Assembly: GCA_964528035.1 (NCBI GenBank)
Contig: CAZGQY010000001.1
Span: forward strand, 1 to 64,000
Reading direction: 5' to 3'
DNA length: 64,000 bases
Source of the DNA: CAZGQY01 sp964528035
GTDB lineage: Bacteria; Pseudomonadota; Gammaproteobacteria; Methylococcales; UBA1147
The notes under the pieces are model-generated. The model was not told the origin of the DNA and ran no database searches. It worked only from the letters and a program-made list of their open reading frames with translations. Shown one piece after another: positions 54,101 to 62,709 of the stretch; the first letter of the stretch is position 1; the number at the start of each line of letters is the position of its first letter. The position numbers and the translations under genes were made by a program.

Positions 54101-55558
54101 TTCGACAAGCAATTCTCCCCCCAACAATTGGATTAACTGCTTACATATAGTCAATCCAAGTCCTGTACCACCAAACTTTCTTGTAGTTCCCCCGTCAGCC
54201 TGTCGAAAAGATTCGAATATTTTATTCTGTGCTTCTTTGGGAATACCTATCCCAGTATCGCGGACTAAAAAATTAAACCATGAATTATCACCATCATCCG
54301 TGTATACAGAACTGGATAACACGACTTCACCCTGATCAGTAAACTTAACCGCATTACTCAACAGATTATTCAATATTTGGCGCAATCGTGTAATATCGCC
54401 CGCAACGATTACAGGAAGGTCACTCGGAATATCCAAACAAATTTCTATATTTTTTGCCTGGGCTTTCTCTGAGAACAGTGCAGCAACATCCTCCAGGCAT
54501 TCACGCAAATTAAACTTGACCACTTCCAATTCAAGCTTACCCGCTTCAATTTTGCTGAAATCAAGAATATCGTTAATCAGGGCCAGCAACGCATCCCCAG
54601 AATTAATTGCCACATTCAAATATTCTGACTGTCGATCAGGTACACCAATTTCATTGAGTAAATTCAACATTCCCAACACACCATTTAAAGGTGTTCTGAT
54701 CTCATGGCTAACCACAGCAGCAAATTCTGTCTTTGCTCGTGCCGTTTCCAAAGCCTGGTCACGTGCATCCTTCAATTCTGATTCGCGTTCTTCCAATACA
54801 GACATCATCGAATTAAATGCCTGCTCCATATCCACGATATCTTTTGGTCCTTCCAGCTTTGCCCGAATCTGGGTCTCACCATTTTCAGCCCGCTGCATGA
54901 TTCCCGACAAATTTTCCAATGGCGTCGTCAGTTTTCTGGTAATAAACCTGAGAACAATTAATAGTACCGACGCCAATGAAACCGCTATCAAAGCATTAAC
55001 AAACAATATTTTCTGAGTCATCTCCTGTAAACTTGCTTTGCTTACCGCAACCAATACATAGCCTAAAGTCTGAACGCTGGCTCGTGTTTCATCATAAGGA
55101 GATTCTACATTTTCTTCAGAGGATGAAGAACTAACTTTCGCAGCGAAATACCAGTAGTCCGACAAATCTTTAACCAGTTGTGCGTTAAAAGTTAGTCCAT
55201 GTGTCCAATTTCCCAGATCAGCAGCAGACTCAGCCCCTTGAGCCAATAAAAGTTTATAGTCCGGATAAAAGATTGACACATGCTTAACGTCCGGAAAATC
55301 CAACATGGTATTGGCTGGAAGCTGAGCATTCTCTGCAGCCCCATATAACAATGCCAATCTACTTTGCGCAGCAAAACTGTCGGTCAAATGAATCCCCTGA
55401 TTCACGAAACGATCTACTGCAGCCTGGGTTACTACAAAGGAAATGAGCGACGAAGAAATAAGGGAAAGAATCAAAATCCCAAATATGAACGTTGTGGACA
55501 GTTGCCGATTAAAACTTATATTACGATGATAGAGCCAGGACATACCCTCAGAACCCAC
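51116..55558 (-). CDS. BarA-like hybrid histidine kinase with GGDEF and EAL domains
   Basis: The 1480-residue protein (start GTG 55558, or ATG 55543) has these parts: helix 22-45; periplasmic sensor about 46-180 (SFAAQSRLALLYGAAENAQ); helix 182-205; HAMP about 206-255; HisKA with His285 (SHEIRTPLNGV); ATPase with DTGIGIP and GGTGLGL (about 463-469); a degenerate receiver about 515-630; a full receiver 658-775 (Asp708); Hpt with His845 (AHSLKGS); a second full receiver 919-1035 (Asp968); GGDEF 1127-1131 with an RxxD inhibitory site (RSED 1118-1121); and EAL 1255-1257 with DDFG 1376-1379. All c-di-GMP motifs look intact. It follows a periplasmic binding protein gene and overlaps cysM. Confidence 0.95.
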   Translation of the reverse strand: MGSEGMSWLYHRNISFNRQLSTTFIFGILILSLISSSLISFVVTQAAVDRFVNQGIHLTDSFAAQSRLALLYGAAENAQLPANTMLDFPDVKHVSIFYPDYKLLLAQGAESAADLGNWTHGLTFNAQLVKDLSDYWYFAAKVSSSSSEENVESPYDETRASVQTLGYVLVAVSKASLQEMTQKILFVNALIAVSLASVLLIVLRFITRKLTTPLENLSGIMQRAENGETQIRAKLEGPKDIVDMEQAFNSMMSVLEERESELKDARDQALETARAKTEFAAVVSHEIRTPLNGVLGMLNLLNEIGVPDRQSEYLNVAINSGDALLALINDILDFSKIEAGKLELEVVKFNLRECLEDVAALFSEKAQAKNIEICLDIPSDLPVIVAGDITRLRQILNNLLSNAVKFTDQGEVVLSSSVYTDDGDNSWFNFLVRDTGIGIPKEAQNKIFESFRQADGGTTRKFGGTGLGLTICKQLIQLLGGELLVESVEGEGSVFSFAIPISITKKYQVNPCFSGVQVIVADTNQTNRNYLVANLRSFGCSCIAGGSETEIMNQLKKWPESQQERICIFDLSVCVSGVNRFRQDICSWGKNSKTIMVILSNSGFLEGDCQDYDATLTKPVRLSALNARIAQFTEGLWETEKGVDKRVKKPLVSDNLGAYILIVDDNRTNQLVAKAMLKESGFQADVAANGQEALFLIADKNYDLILMDCNMPVMDGYEATRKIRSLNGDMSKIPIFAMTAVDNPNDIRRCLDVGMNDYLIKPLNLAILRKKLKDLPVGNPGQFRVSNSQKTSRIDTESFQNLENAIGNKVGEIIDAFFADTPNYIDQIDNALNKQDWSQLHATAHSLKGSSRNLGANMFASICREIEELSQEEDISDSQISQRIVDLREEYIQVERCLNEKSTSLKSSRSQIESGKYELVLVVDDDRSTRLTIASALQADGLTIEQATNGQQAIDKFIQFSPNLIIMDAVMPVKDGFEASQEIKRLPNGRLTPILIITALENDESVDRAFSSGAADFIPKPINLAVLRQRVKRVLDARETEERVKQLAYNDGLTGLPNRIAFSDRLLQDIAYARRNNNQLAIMFIDIDHFKDVNDNLGHAAGDELLKFLAERVSGCVRSEDTLARMGGDEFVVVLSSVHGPKGADIAAQNILLALSTPFHIAGKEIYVGASIGISVFPDDGEDREALLKNADTAMYRAKALGRNNYQFYTVEMSTSISERIDLESDLRRVIQNNELILYFQPKIDVRRSEVVGAEALVRWQHPKRGFLLPNCFIPIAEEAGLISQIGHWTMRMACQQFKIWQDENGFMGHVAVNVSAREFMGATFVDDVKACLEITGLEPQYLELEIIENLVLEHGEETVARLNQLSAMGVTVAIDDFGVGYSSFSYLKRLPVQVLKIDRSFVRDVPEDKPGSAVIDGMIQLAHKLKLSVVAEGVENQAQYEFLRLHDCDIVQGYFISKPVPSVDFYDKFVSQNHTTRAI

Positions 55559-56496
55559 TATTGCATTGGAAAAACCAAATCAAATGACTTTCCTTCCCTT
55601 GCCAATAAGTCTATCCCCAGATGTTTTGCAGTTCTCATATTGACCGCTGTCTTCAGTGTGCGCAATACCTCAACACCAGACCGAATCGACCGGGATTCAA
55701 TCGATTGAGCCAGTTTACCCAACTCCTGTCCCATTTTAAAGTTATCCGGGTACATAGAGAACAGAGCACCCCGTTTGGCGTGGACCAATTTACTTGAAAA
55801 TACGATCAATCGTCGGCGCCACGCTTCTTCCAGAAGAGAAGGCAGTATGGAATCTGAATCCATCGTAGTTCTATCCTGCATTAACCAAATGGCATTGGTA
55901 GTACTGTCTATGGTAGCACTTAATTCACGATACACTAATGCTGCTGCCCTTAAATCACGGGCTTCTCTGGCATCAAGTTTTATACCTAAGTTCATCGCCC
56001 ACCGCTTCGCTTGTTCAATAAGTTTTTGATTATTATCGGGGTTATAGACAACGGATACTGTCTTAATGGAGGGTGCGAATAGTTTCAATTTCTTAAACAG
56101 AATGTTCGGATCGGGTACTAATGAAATACCCACTGTAGACAACGTTTGTTGTTCTATCCTGGTAGATAGAACAGCACCGACAACAACAGGAATATCCAGG
56201 CCGGTTTGGCGAATGGCTTTAACTCCACGCAAGCCCAAAGCAAGTACCACCTGATTTCCATGGTTTTCTATTTCAGATTGAAGACGAATACTGTCGAATG
56301 ATTTACTGAGTGAATATTTATCGATTGGCCGACCAATCTCTGATTCGATACCGCCTATTATAGTCTCAAAAATCTTTTTATAAGGCTCGCGCAATTCCGG
56401 GTAAACAACCCCCAAAGGAGCGCCATTGGCAAAACCCCAAACACTCGAAGCCATAAGACTAAATGCTAAAAACGCGACTCGGCACAAAGTATTCAA
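55558..56496 (-). CDS. Periplasmic substrate-binding protein (ABC_sub_bind type)
   Basis: The 312-residue protein has a signal peptide (CRVAFLAFSLMASSVWGFANG) and the two-lobe pattern of the ABC substrate-binding domain: VVLALGLRGVKAIRQTGLDI, then VSVVYNPDNNQKLIEQAKRW and IWLMQDRTTMDSDSILPSLL. No permease or ATPase is present. It shares a base with the start of the hybrid kinase (TAGTG), so it probably presents a ligand to the kinase's periplasmic domain rather than to a transporter. The ligand is unknown. Confidence 0.8.
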   Translation of the reverse strand: MNTLCRVAFLAFSLMASSVWGFANGAPLGVVYPELREPYKKIFETIIGGIESEIGRPIDKYSLSKSFDSIRLQSEIENHGNQVVLALGLRGVKAIRQTGLDIPVVVGAVLSTRIEQQTLSTVGISLVPDPNILFKKLKLFAPSIKTVSVVYNPDNNQKLIEQAKRWAMNLGIKLDAREARDLRAAALVYRELSATIDSTTNAIWLMQDRTTMDSDSILPSLLEEAWRRRLIVFSSKLVHAKRGALFSMYPDNFKMGQELGKLAQSIESRSIRSGVEVLRTLKTAVNMRTAKHLGIDLLAREGKSFDLVFPMQ

Positions 56497-56552
56497 ACCG
56501 CAGTCCAGTTTATTAAATTCATCCTAAATTTCAAAGCAATAATCCGTATAAA

Positions 56553-58688
56553 TTATTTTAAATGGTAACGAAGTTCGAAATAAAAAAAGCGTCCGGCCTG
56601 TGGAAAATCGCCGGGTACCAGACTGGTATTTGCATTATCAAATGGTGGGCTCGGTTCACGTATATCCACGTCAAATAAATTCGAGACCGATGCACTGACA
56701 CCCAAATTATCGAAAATATCCTCACCACGCAGCGTCATGTCTACCGTAAAATAATCCGCTACCTGGTTACGCCTGTCCATGGCCGAACGCTTGCGATCAC
56801 CGACCCAGTTAGTCTGCACATCCCAATTCCAGTCGGGAAAAAACTCCCAGTCTGCACGAGCATAAACCTGATGAGTCGGTGCAAAACCGACATTAGTATT
56901 AGTCGTTTCGTCCTCTGAAACCTGAAACGCGTAATTAGCCGTAAAACGAAACGAATCTAATATGGCCCACTGTCCTTCCAACTCGAGTCCGTATCCCGTT
57001 TGGTTACCGGCATTCTGAAATGTCCGAGTTGGCGTTCCCGGCCCTGAATCCACCATTGGGCGGATAATATCTTCATACCAGTAACGATACAGATTCAACT
57101 TAGCTCTCATGTTTTCTTTTGGCTGGTAGTCAAATGCGAGCTCCAGAGTATTGATTGTTTCCGGAGTGAGGTCTGGATTTCCCAGCAAAGTCGGAGTTTC
57201 GTCGTTTGCAAACTGCTCACCGAATGACGGAGCTCGAAACGCTCGGCCATACAATAATTTAGTCGTCAAACTATAGTTCGTCTGCCAAACCAGAGCGGCC
57301 CTGGGATTAACTGTACTGCCGAAATCGGAGTAATGATCGTATCGAACACCCCAGGTTAAGGTCCAATCCTTGGCTAAGTCCCACTCATGCTGAAAAAAAC
57401 CAAATACGATACTGCGACTATGCGGATCAATGAAGGGTCTGCCTCTCGCACCAGGTTGAAGAGGTATTGGAAAAGGATTTCCACTCTGAAAAAAATTCTT
57501 CTCATCATCTACTTTATACATGTCTTCAAACCGGTAACCAACACCCACTTTCACCAGGTGGTCTTTAAAACCGTCATAGGTTCCCGAAGCATTTATCCGA
57601 TAATGCCGCTCGTATATTGTCGGGCTACCTAACACGCCGTTAGGAAAAGAATTTATAGCGATTACCCGCGATTGGGAATCCAGTTGTGGAAAAGCAGAGT
57701 TTGCAGGTGCCAATTGAAAATCAGATTGATTCACCACATCAAAAAAGCTAAGTTGAGACGATAGATTCCAATGGTCAAACCAATCTGTGTTTTCATAGCT
57801 TAGATCGGCATTAAAGCGGGAACTTCTATTGCTGCCATTAGGGTCTAGCGCCTGAATAAACCCTGCACCGGTTCCCACATTATCCCGACCTTGCCACCAA
57901 AGACGCAGACGCCAGTCTTCAAGAGATAGATCCAGACTGGTATCGATATATTGACGGCCGACGCTAACTGACCCGGGTGCCAACGAAGCAGTCGTTCCAA
58001 ATTGGCTATCGAAAAAGTTCTGTGCATCAATATCTATTTTTCGTTTGTGCCCTTGTGTCGAGCCCGCCTGAAATGAAAAAGCCGCTTCCACACCATTGAA
58101 GTTCCCGCTGTACTGGAGCCAACCTTCACGGGTATCAAATTCACCCCCTCGAAAGCCTATATCCAACCCATCAATGTCTTCATGTGTTTTAGTAATAACA
58201 TTGATCACGCCGGCAAATGCATCGGCGCCATAAACGGCAGACCCAGGCCCACGAATCACTTCAACCCGAGAAATATTCTGCACGGGCATGCCTCCCCATA
58301 CCTGCCCCCGATGCCCGGTAAATACATTAGTAATCGGTATCCCATTGACTAAAACCAGCACCTGCGCATTAATATCTGAATGCACGCCACGAATTGAAAA
58401 TACTGGATTAAAATTCGTTGTCGAAACAGAAACATGTAGCCCAGGCACACTTTCAAGCACCTGATTTAAATCAGTCGCCCCCATCTTCTGAATTTCACTG
58501 GCAGTGACCACTGAAGTCACTGCGGGTGCCAACTTAAGTAGTTGCTGACTTCCAGTCGCGATACTTACATATTGCTCTCCGCCATAGGCATCATCCAGAT
58601 CCAGTTCGTCCTCATCCATCGACCAAACCAAACTCGAAAAACATAGCAACAAAAACAATAGTGACTGAGTGACTAATTGCGTGATCAT
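56553..58688 (-). CDS. TonB-dependent outer-membrane receptor
   Basis: This 711-residue receptor has a signal peptide (LLFLLLCFSSLVWSM), an acidic mature start (DEDELDLDDAYGGEQYVSIA) and a plug domain (VTASEIQKMGATDLNQVLES, then VEVIRGPGSAVYGADAFAGV). The barrel carries GVRYDHYSDFGSTVNPRAAL and RAFRAPSFGEQFAN and ends in aromatic strands (YFELRYHL). Such receptors import siderophores, cobalamin or oligomers. Here the binding protein and the hybrid kinase follow on the same strand, so the receptor could also feed the signalling system. The substrate is not evident. Confidence 0.93.
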   Translation of the reverse strand: MITQLVTQSLLFLLLCFSSLVWSMDEDELDLDDAYGGEQYVSIATGSQQLLKLAPAVTSVVTASEIQKMGATDLNQVLESVPGLHVSVSTTNFNPVFSIRGVHSDINAQVLVLVNGIPITNVFTGHRGQVWGGMPVQNISRVEVIRGPGSAVYGADAFAGVINVITKTHEDIDGLDIGFRGGEFDTREGWLQYSGNFNGVEAAFSFQAGSTQGHKRKIDIDAQNFFDSQFGTTASLAPGSVSVGRQYIDTSLDLSLEDWRLRLWWQGRDNVGTGAGFIQALDPNGSNRSSRFNADLSYENTDWFDHWNLSSQLSFFDVVNQSDFQLAPANSAFPQLDSQSRVIAINSFPNGVLGSPTIYERHYRINASGTYDGFKDHLVKVGVGYRFEDMYKVDDEKNFFQSGNPFPIPLQPGARGRPFIDPHSRSIVFGFFQHEWDLAKDWTLTWGVRYDHYSDFGSTVNPRAALVWQTNYSLTTKLLYGRAFRAPSFGEQFANDETPTLLGNPDLTPETINTLELAFDYQPKENMRAKLNLYRYWYEDIIRPMVDSGPGTPTRTFQNAGNQTGYGLELEGQWAILDSFRFTANYAFQVSEDETTNTNVGFAPTHQVYARADWEFFPDWNWDVQTNWVGDRKRSAMDRRNQVADYFTVDMTLRGEDIFDNLGVSASVSNLFDVDIREPSPPFDNANTSLVPGDFPQAGRFFYFELRYHLK

Positions 58689-58847
58689 GTCATTACCATT
58701 ATTCGATTATTAATCTAAGTGTTTGTGATTCGACATCTACTCTTTAATGCATTTCGAACAAACTGTATAAATTGATAAGTATTTTCGCTAATAAAATCCG
58801 TACACGAAAAAAAGAGAATGATTTCCATCTCAACAAGTTTGTGGCCG

Positions 58848-59651
58848 CTAATCCCAAGTTCTTTTCTCTGTTCCCAGGTAATCTATTTGCTCGCAACGCA
58901 AAGGAAAAAGACTCGCTTCAGAATGCTCCGATGCATCGATAAAACAAGGTGGAAATCCAGCAAGGAAAAGGGGAACCATGAACATATTAAATTGGTTCGC
59001 AGAAAACCCAATATCAGCACACAATGCAGCCACCAACGCCCCGTAATTCATTCGTATCAGTTTTCCCGAATCTCTTAATACTTGTTCTATTTCAAATGCT
59101 AAATCAAAATAAGTACCCTTCGTAAAATCTAATTTTTCCATTAAAGAAAGCATAGATTCAACACGTTCATCCATGCTAGCCTTGGGTCGACCATAGCCGA
59201 AAATGATTCTTTTTTTTGCTATTTCTGCTGCGACGATATCAACCAAATGATCGCCCCGAACAATCATTTCCTGAGCTTTAATAAAAAACTTCAGCGCTTC
59301 TGTTAACGCCAACCCTCCAAAAATCTCGGTATCAGATACTGCTATCGCTGCACCTACGCCCAGAGCCCCGGTACTTCTTACCGTACCCGCCAAAGCCGCA
59401 ACCCGATTATTCCAGATACGAGGATCAGGGTAGCTTGTATGCACCCATATAGCGTTAAGAATTTTTAATTCGGTTTGAGTAAATGTTCTGCCGGTTATCC
59501 CATAAAGATACACTTCCATCCAGCTCATCTCCCCAAGATCTCTGTGCAGTTCTTTATCTCGTAATATCACCCGCTCTTGATAAACAAACCCGCCCATTCG
59601 AGTCCGCCATTTTCCCTCGCTTTGCAATAATCCAGTATTCCCTTTCAGCAC
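58848..59651 (-). CDS. Citrate-synthase-like protein 2
   Basis: I start this at GTG 59651, behind GGGGAG with 7-base spacing, 19 bases after the previous gene; the frame extends to 59813. The 267-residue product has a citrate-synthase fold: GEMSWMEVYLYGITGRTFTQ, AALAGTVRSTGALGVGAAIA, SDTEIFGGLALTEAL and IFGYGRPKASMDERVESM. It ends with ALCADIGFSANQFNMFM and PCFIDASEHSEASLFPL. At the usual HGGA site the residues are FGGL, and the GFGH-type loop is GYGRP, so two classic histidines are missing. It is last of three genes with a thiamine enzyme and a second such protein. The substrate is unknown. Confidence 0.7.
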   Translation of the reverse strand: MLKGNTGLLQSEGKWRTRMGGFVYQERVILRDKELHRDLGEMSWMEVYLYGITGRTFTQTELKILNAIWVHTSYPDPRIWNNRVAALAGTVRSTGALGVGAAIAVSDTEIFGGLALTEALKFFIKAQEMIVRGDHLVDIVAAEIAKKRIIFGYGRPKASMDERVESMLSLMEKLDFTKGTYFDLAFEIEQVLRDSGKLIRMNYGALVAALCADIGFSANQFNMFMVPLFLAGFPPCFIDASEHSEASLFPLRCEQIDYLGTEKRTWD

Positions 59652-59670
59652 TAAATCACTCCCCAATCTT

Positions 59671-60465
59671 TTATTTTTTAACAGATTCTGAAACGATTTC
59701 CAATGAATCCATAAAAAAAGGATATTGACGCCATCCAGCCTTCTGTTCCAATGCATGTACCGCCGCGCCAGGAAGACGAAGCAGTAGATACAGCATTTCC
59801 GATTGATCAACACTCAGGTCCAAATCGATAAACGCTGCTGCAACTACACCAGACATTGCCAACGGACATTCTGCAAGTGATTCCACAGCCAAACGGTTTT
59901 CTTTCAGCCAGGCAAGCATCCCAGTCGAGTATATTTCTGTTAGATAATCGAGAGTTTGCAATACCGGACCGGCACAGCTAACCCCATGTGGATCAAATCC
60001 TGGCGGATGTTCGAACGGCGGCCAAATACTCGCACCCTGCTGCTCGACTGGTAAATTTAATTGTTTTTGCCATAAATCAACATTTGTCCCACAGTTTTTC
60101 CATAATTGCATCGCTTCCACAATGTCTCGCCCCCCGCCAAACTCCCCTGCCCCTATAGCTAATGCTGCGATCAAACTCGCTGCATTTGCCGAACCGCTGA
60201 CACTTCCATTCATGGCCGCGCGAACACTATGATCACGTGGCCCTGGATTAGCCAATGCCAGGGCAACAGCTTCCAGTAGCGTCTTCTGGACATCATTAGG
60301 CCGTTCGCCGACGAATAAAAGATACAGATACTCTATCCAACTTGCTTTACGCAGCAACTCACCATACACATCATAGCCGCTACAAAAACATGTCGATGCT
60401 GCGAACGGATTATTCTTCTCGGATATTTCTTTCCAGATTTTGCTCGATATTTTTTCTTTGCTCAC
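59671..60465 (-). CDS. Citrate-synthase-like protein 1
   Basis: The 264-residue protein has the citrate-synthase/citryl-CoA lyase pattern: FCSGYDVYGELLRKASWIEY, LLFVGERPNDVQKTLLEAV, GPRDHSVRAAMNGSVSGSAN and AIGAGEFGGGRDIVEAM. It ends with LLLRLPGAAVHALEQKAGW. It is the size of a stand-alone citryl-CoA lyase (about 260), not of a full citrate synthase (about 430). The HGGA-like site reads FGGG; the PPGFDPHG loop keeps one histidine. It overlaps the thiamine-enzyme gene by 56 bases and is followed by a second homologue after 19 bases. A heteromer with it is plausible. Confidence 0.75.
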   Translation of the reverse strand: MSKEKISSKIWKEISEKNNPFAASTCFCSGYDVYGELLRKASWIEYLYLLFVGERPNDVQKTLLEAVALALANPGPRDHSVRAAMNGSVSGSANAASLIAALAIGAGEFGGGRDIVEAMQLWKNCGTNVDLWQKQLNLPVEQQGASIWPPFEHPPGFDPHGVSCAGPVLQTLDYLTEIYSTGMLAWLKENRLAVESLAECPLAMSGVVAAAFIDLDLSVDQSEMLYLLLRLPGAAVHALEQKAGWRQYPFFMDSLEIVSESVKK

Positions 60466-62371
60466 TCAATTTCCTCGAAGAATTTAATAACTCCACTCGC
60501 AATCCCATTGGCGGAACTTCTTCGGGATCGATATAGACATCAAGTAAAATCGGGCTTCTTTTTTCACATAATGAATGAATATCCAGTTTCGCCAGATCAC
60601 TCGGCGAATGAATCGTATAAGCTTCGATACCCATCGATTGGGCAAACAGATTAAAATCCACTTTCGGTAGTTGAAAGGCGATTTCGGCTGCGTTTGCTAA
60701 TTTTTGACCATGCTTAACCATACCCAATGCGGAGTCATTAAGAATGACATAAATAATTGATAAGCCCTCCATCTGAGCAACCGTGATCTCCTGACCGCTC
60801 ATAAGCATACTGCCATCACCAGTAATACATACAACAGGACATTCAGGATTTGCAAAAGCGGTACCTACGGCTGCGCCAATCGCCCAACCCATTGACGCAA
60901 ATTCTATCCCGGCTCTATAGTTTGCCGTATCAACCCATGGCTGCCCGTCCCTGCGGCGACCCGGATCGAGAAAATCGGAACGTACCCAGGAACGTCGGTT
61001 CCCGATTCTGCGTTCTGCCGGATGAAGATAATGAGTCGCCCAGGCAAAGCTATTGCCGATATCCGCTAAATACCTTGTACCTGGTGGAAATATTTGCCCC
61101 AAATCATTCATCAACCTCTGTGGTTTTATTGGAGAACTGTCGTCGATAAATTTTTGCGGTTCACTAAGTTTACAATGAGGCATCAATGGCTGCGTATCGA
61201 CGTTCGTGACGCCATCTTTTATGATTGATTGCTGAAGACTGGCACGCGTTTTTACATCGGGTAATTCCAATGATGAAACATGCTCAATCAAATATTGACA
61301 AACTACTCCAATTGACCCGATAACCTGTAATTTTGCCATCGGTGACCGTAAAAAATGCGCTGCAACAGGGTCGATATGAATCAACCGATCATTGAGTAAC
61401 GATTGCTCATCCCAGCCACCACTCGCCAACTCACATAGATTACTACCAAAGGCAATTACCAGGTCAACCTCTGGATTTCTCAACGTTTCGACTGCGCTAA
61501 CATGCCCGGCAAATCCGAACACGCCTCGGTTAAGTGGGTGGTACGAACTAATCAAACCTTTGCCATCAATAGAGGTAACAACTTCCACGCCCAGTAATAC
61601 TGCCAGATCCAGCACGGCAGCAGCGTCACGATTGGCACCTATTCCAAGAACGAATACTATTTTCCGAGAATTTTTTATTTCAATTAACAGGCGACTCAGA
61701 ATATCCGGATTAACCTGAATCTCACGATTACCGAAAAGATTGATATCCAGGTTATAGTTATGGCATTCAGCAGGCGCATCCAGCACATCAATTGGCACTG
61801 AAAGATGTACCGGACCACAAGGAGCCTGGTGCGCAGCCATAATAGCTGCTACCAGTTTGTTTTCAAGTTGCGCAGAGTGGGAAACCAGCGAATTGTAACG
61901 CGTACAATGCTGAAACATACCCAATGTATTTAAGCTGGTACAAGAAGATTCCTGGGATGCCCCTTTACCAAAGGTACAAAGCGCAGTCTGCGCAGTGAGC
62001 ACAAGGAGTGGGATTTCATTTTCGTAGGCAGATGCTACACCAGTAATCAGATTGGTCGCGCCAGGACCCGTCGTACCACAACAGACTCCCATGACCCCAC
62101 TTTCCCTGGTATAACCATCCGCCATAAAAGCCGCACCGGTTTCATGCCTTGAAACGATGGCTCGTAATCCTCCTCTGGATTCACTCCTGTGCAAAGCATT
62201 GTAGAGCGGCTCTATAGCCCCACCAGGAATTCCAAAGATAAATTTAACCCCGATTTTCTCGAGATAATAAACTATTAAATCACTGTTTTTCGATACAAGC
62301 GACTCTGAATCAACACCATTCTGGTAAGATTCAGTTTGATCCACTTGCTTGGTAATTGAAGCTGATTTCAT
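60410..62371 (-). CDS. Thiamine-diphosphate-dependent, acetolactate-synthase-like enzyme
   Basis: I place the start at ATG 62371 (MKSASITKQVDQ), behind AAAGGG with 9-base spacing; a TTG at 62380 is also open. The 653-residue enzyme has the cofactor-activating glutamate in RHETGAAFMADGY, GVCCGTTGPGATNLITGV, and a central domain with FVLGIGANRDAA. The thiamine-diphosphate site is ITGDGSMLMSGQEITVAQ then IYVILNDSALGM. The family includes acetolactate synthase, glyoxylate carboligase and sulfoacetaldehyde acetyltransferase. No ilvH-like small subunit is present. Two citrate-synthase-like genes follow in the operon. I cannot name the reaction. Confidence 0.85.
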   Translation of the reverse strand: MKSASITKQVDQTESYQNGVDSESLVSKNSDLIVYYLEKIGVKFIFGIPGGAIEPLYNALHRSESRGGLRAIVSRHETGAAFMADGYTRESGVMGVCCGTTGPGATNLITGVASAYENEIPLLVLTAQTALCTFGKGASQESSCTSLNTLGMFQHCTRYNSLVSHSAQLENKLVAAIMAAHQAPCGPVHLSVPIDVLDAPAECHNYNLDINLFGNREIQVNPDILSRLLIEIKNSRKIVFVLGIGANRDAAAVLDLAVLLGVEVVTSIDGKGLISSYHPLNRGVFGFAGHVSAVETLRNPEVDLVIAFGSNLCELASGGWDEQSLLNDRLIHIDPVAAHFLRSPMAKLQVIGSIGVVCQYLIEHVSSLELPDVKTRASLQQSIIKDGVTNVDTQPLMPHCKLSEPQKFIDDSSPIKPQRLMNDLGQIFPPGTRYLADIGNSFAWATHYLHPAERRIGNRRSWVRSDFLDPGRRRDGQPWVDTANYRAGIEFASMGWAIGAAVGTAFANPECPVVCITGDGSMLMSGQEITVAQMEGLSIIYVILNDSALGMVKHGQKLANAAEIAFQLPKVDFNLFAQSMGIEAYTIHSPSDLAKLDIHSLCEKRSPILLDVYIDPEEVPPMGLRVELLNSSRKLSEQRKNIEQNLERNIREE

Positions 62372-62709
62372 AATTGACAACCCTTTGTATTAACGACTCC
62401 CTTAGCCCCAGTGCACTATTCCAACTTTCTTATTACACCTACACATTGAAGTATAGAAGCATTTAAAGGAATCGTCTGTAAGCTATCGGTATCCATACTA
62501 AAATTGCCAACCAAGCTGGGCCACTGTACAGCATATCACGCACAAAAAACATATCTTTCGAGAAAGAAATAATGCCCTAAATCGCTGTTTATCATGGAGT
62601 CAATAATTAAATAGCAGTCTTTTTTTATGATTATCTATTATATCGATATTTTTATCGGGTAATGACTGTATTGAAAAAAAGCCAATGCTTAAATTCACCA
62701 GCCGTATCT
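62372..62709. other. Intergenic region between purL and the thiamine-enzyme operon
   Basis: These 338 AT-rich bases follow the purL stop on the minus strand and lead into the three-gene operon, whose promoter they should contain. I see no repeat, gene or convincing terminator. Confidence 0.3.
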
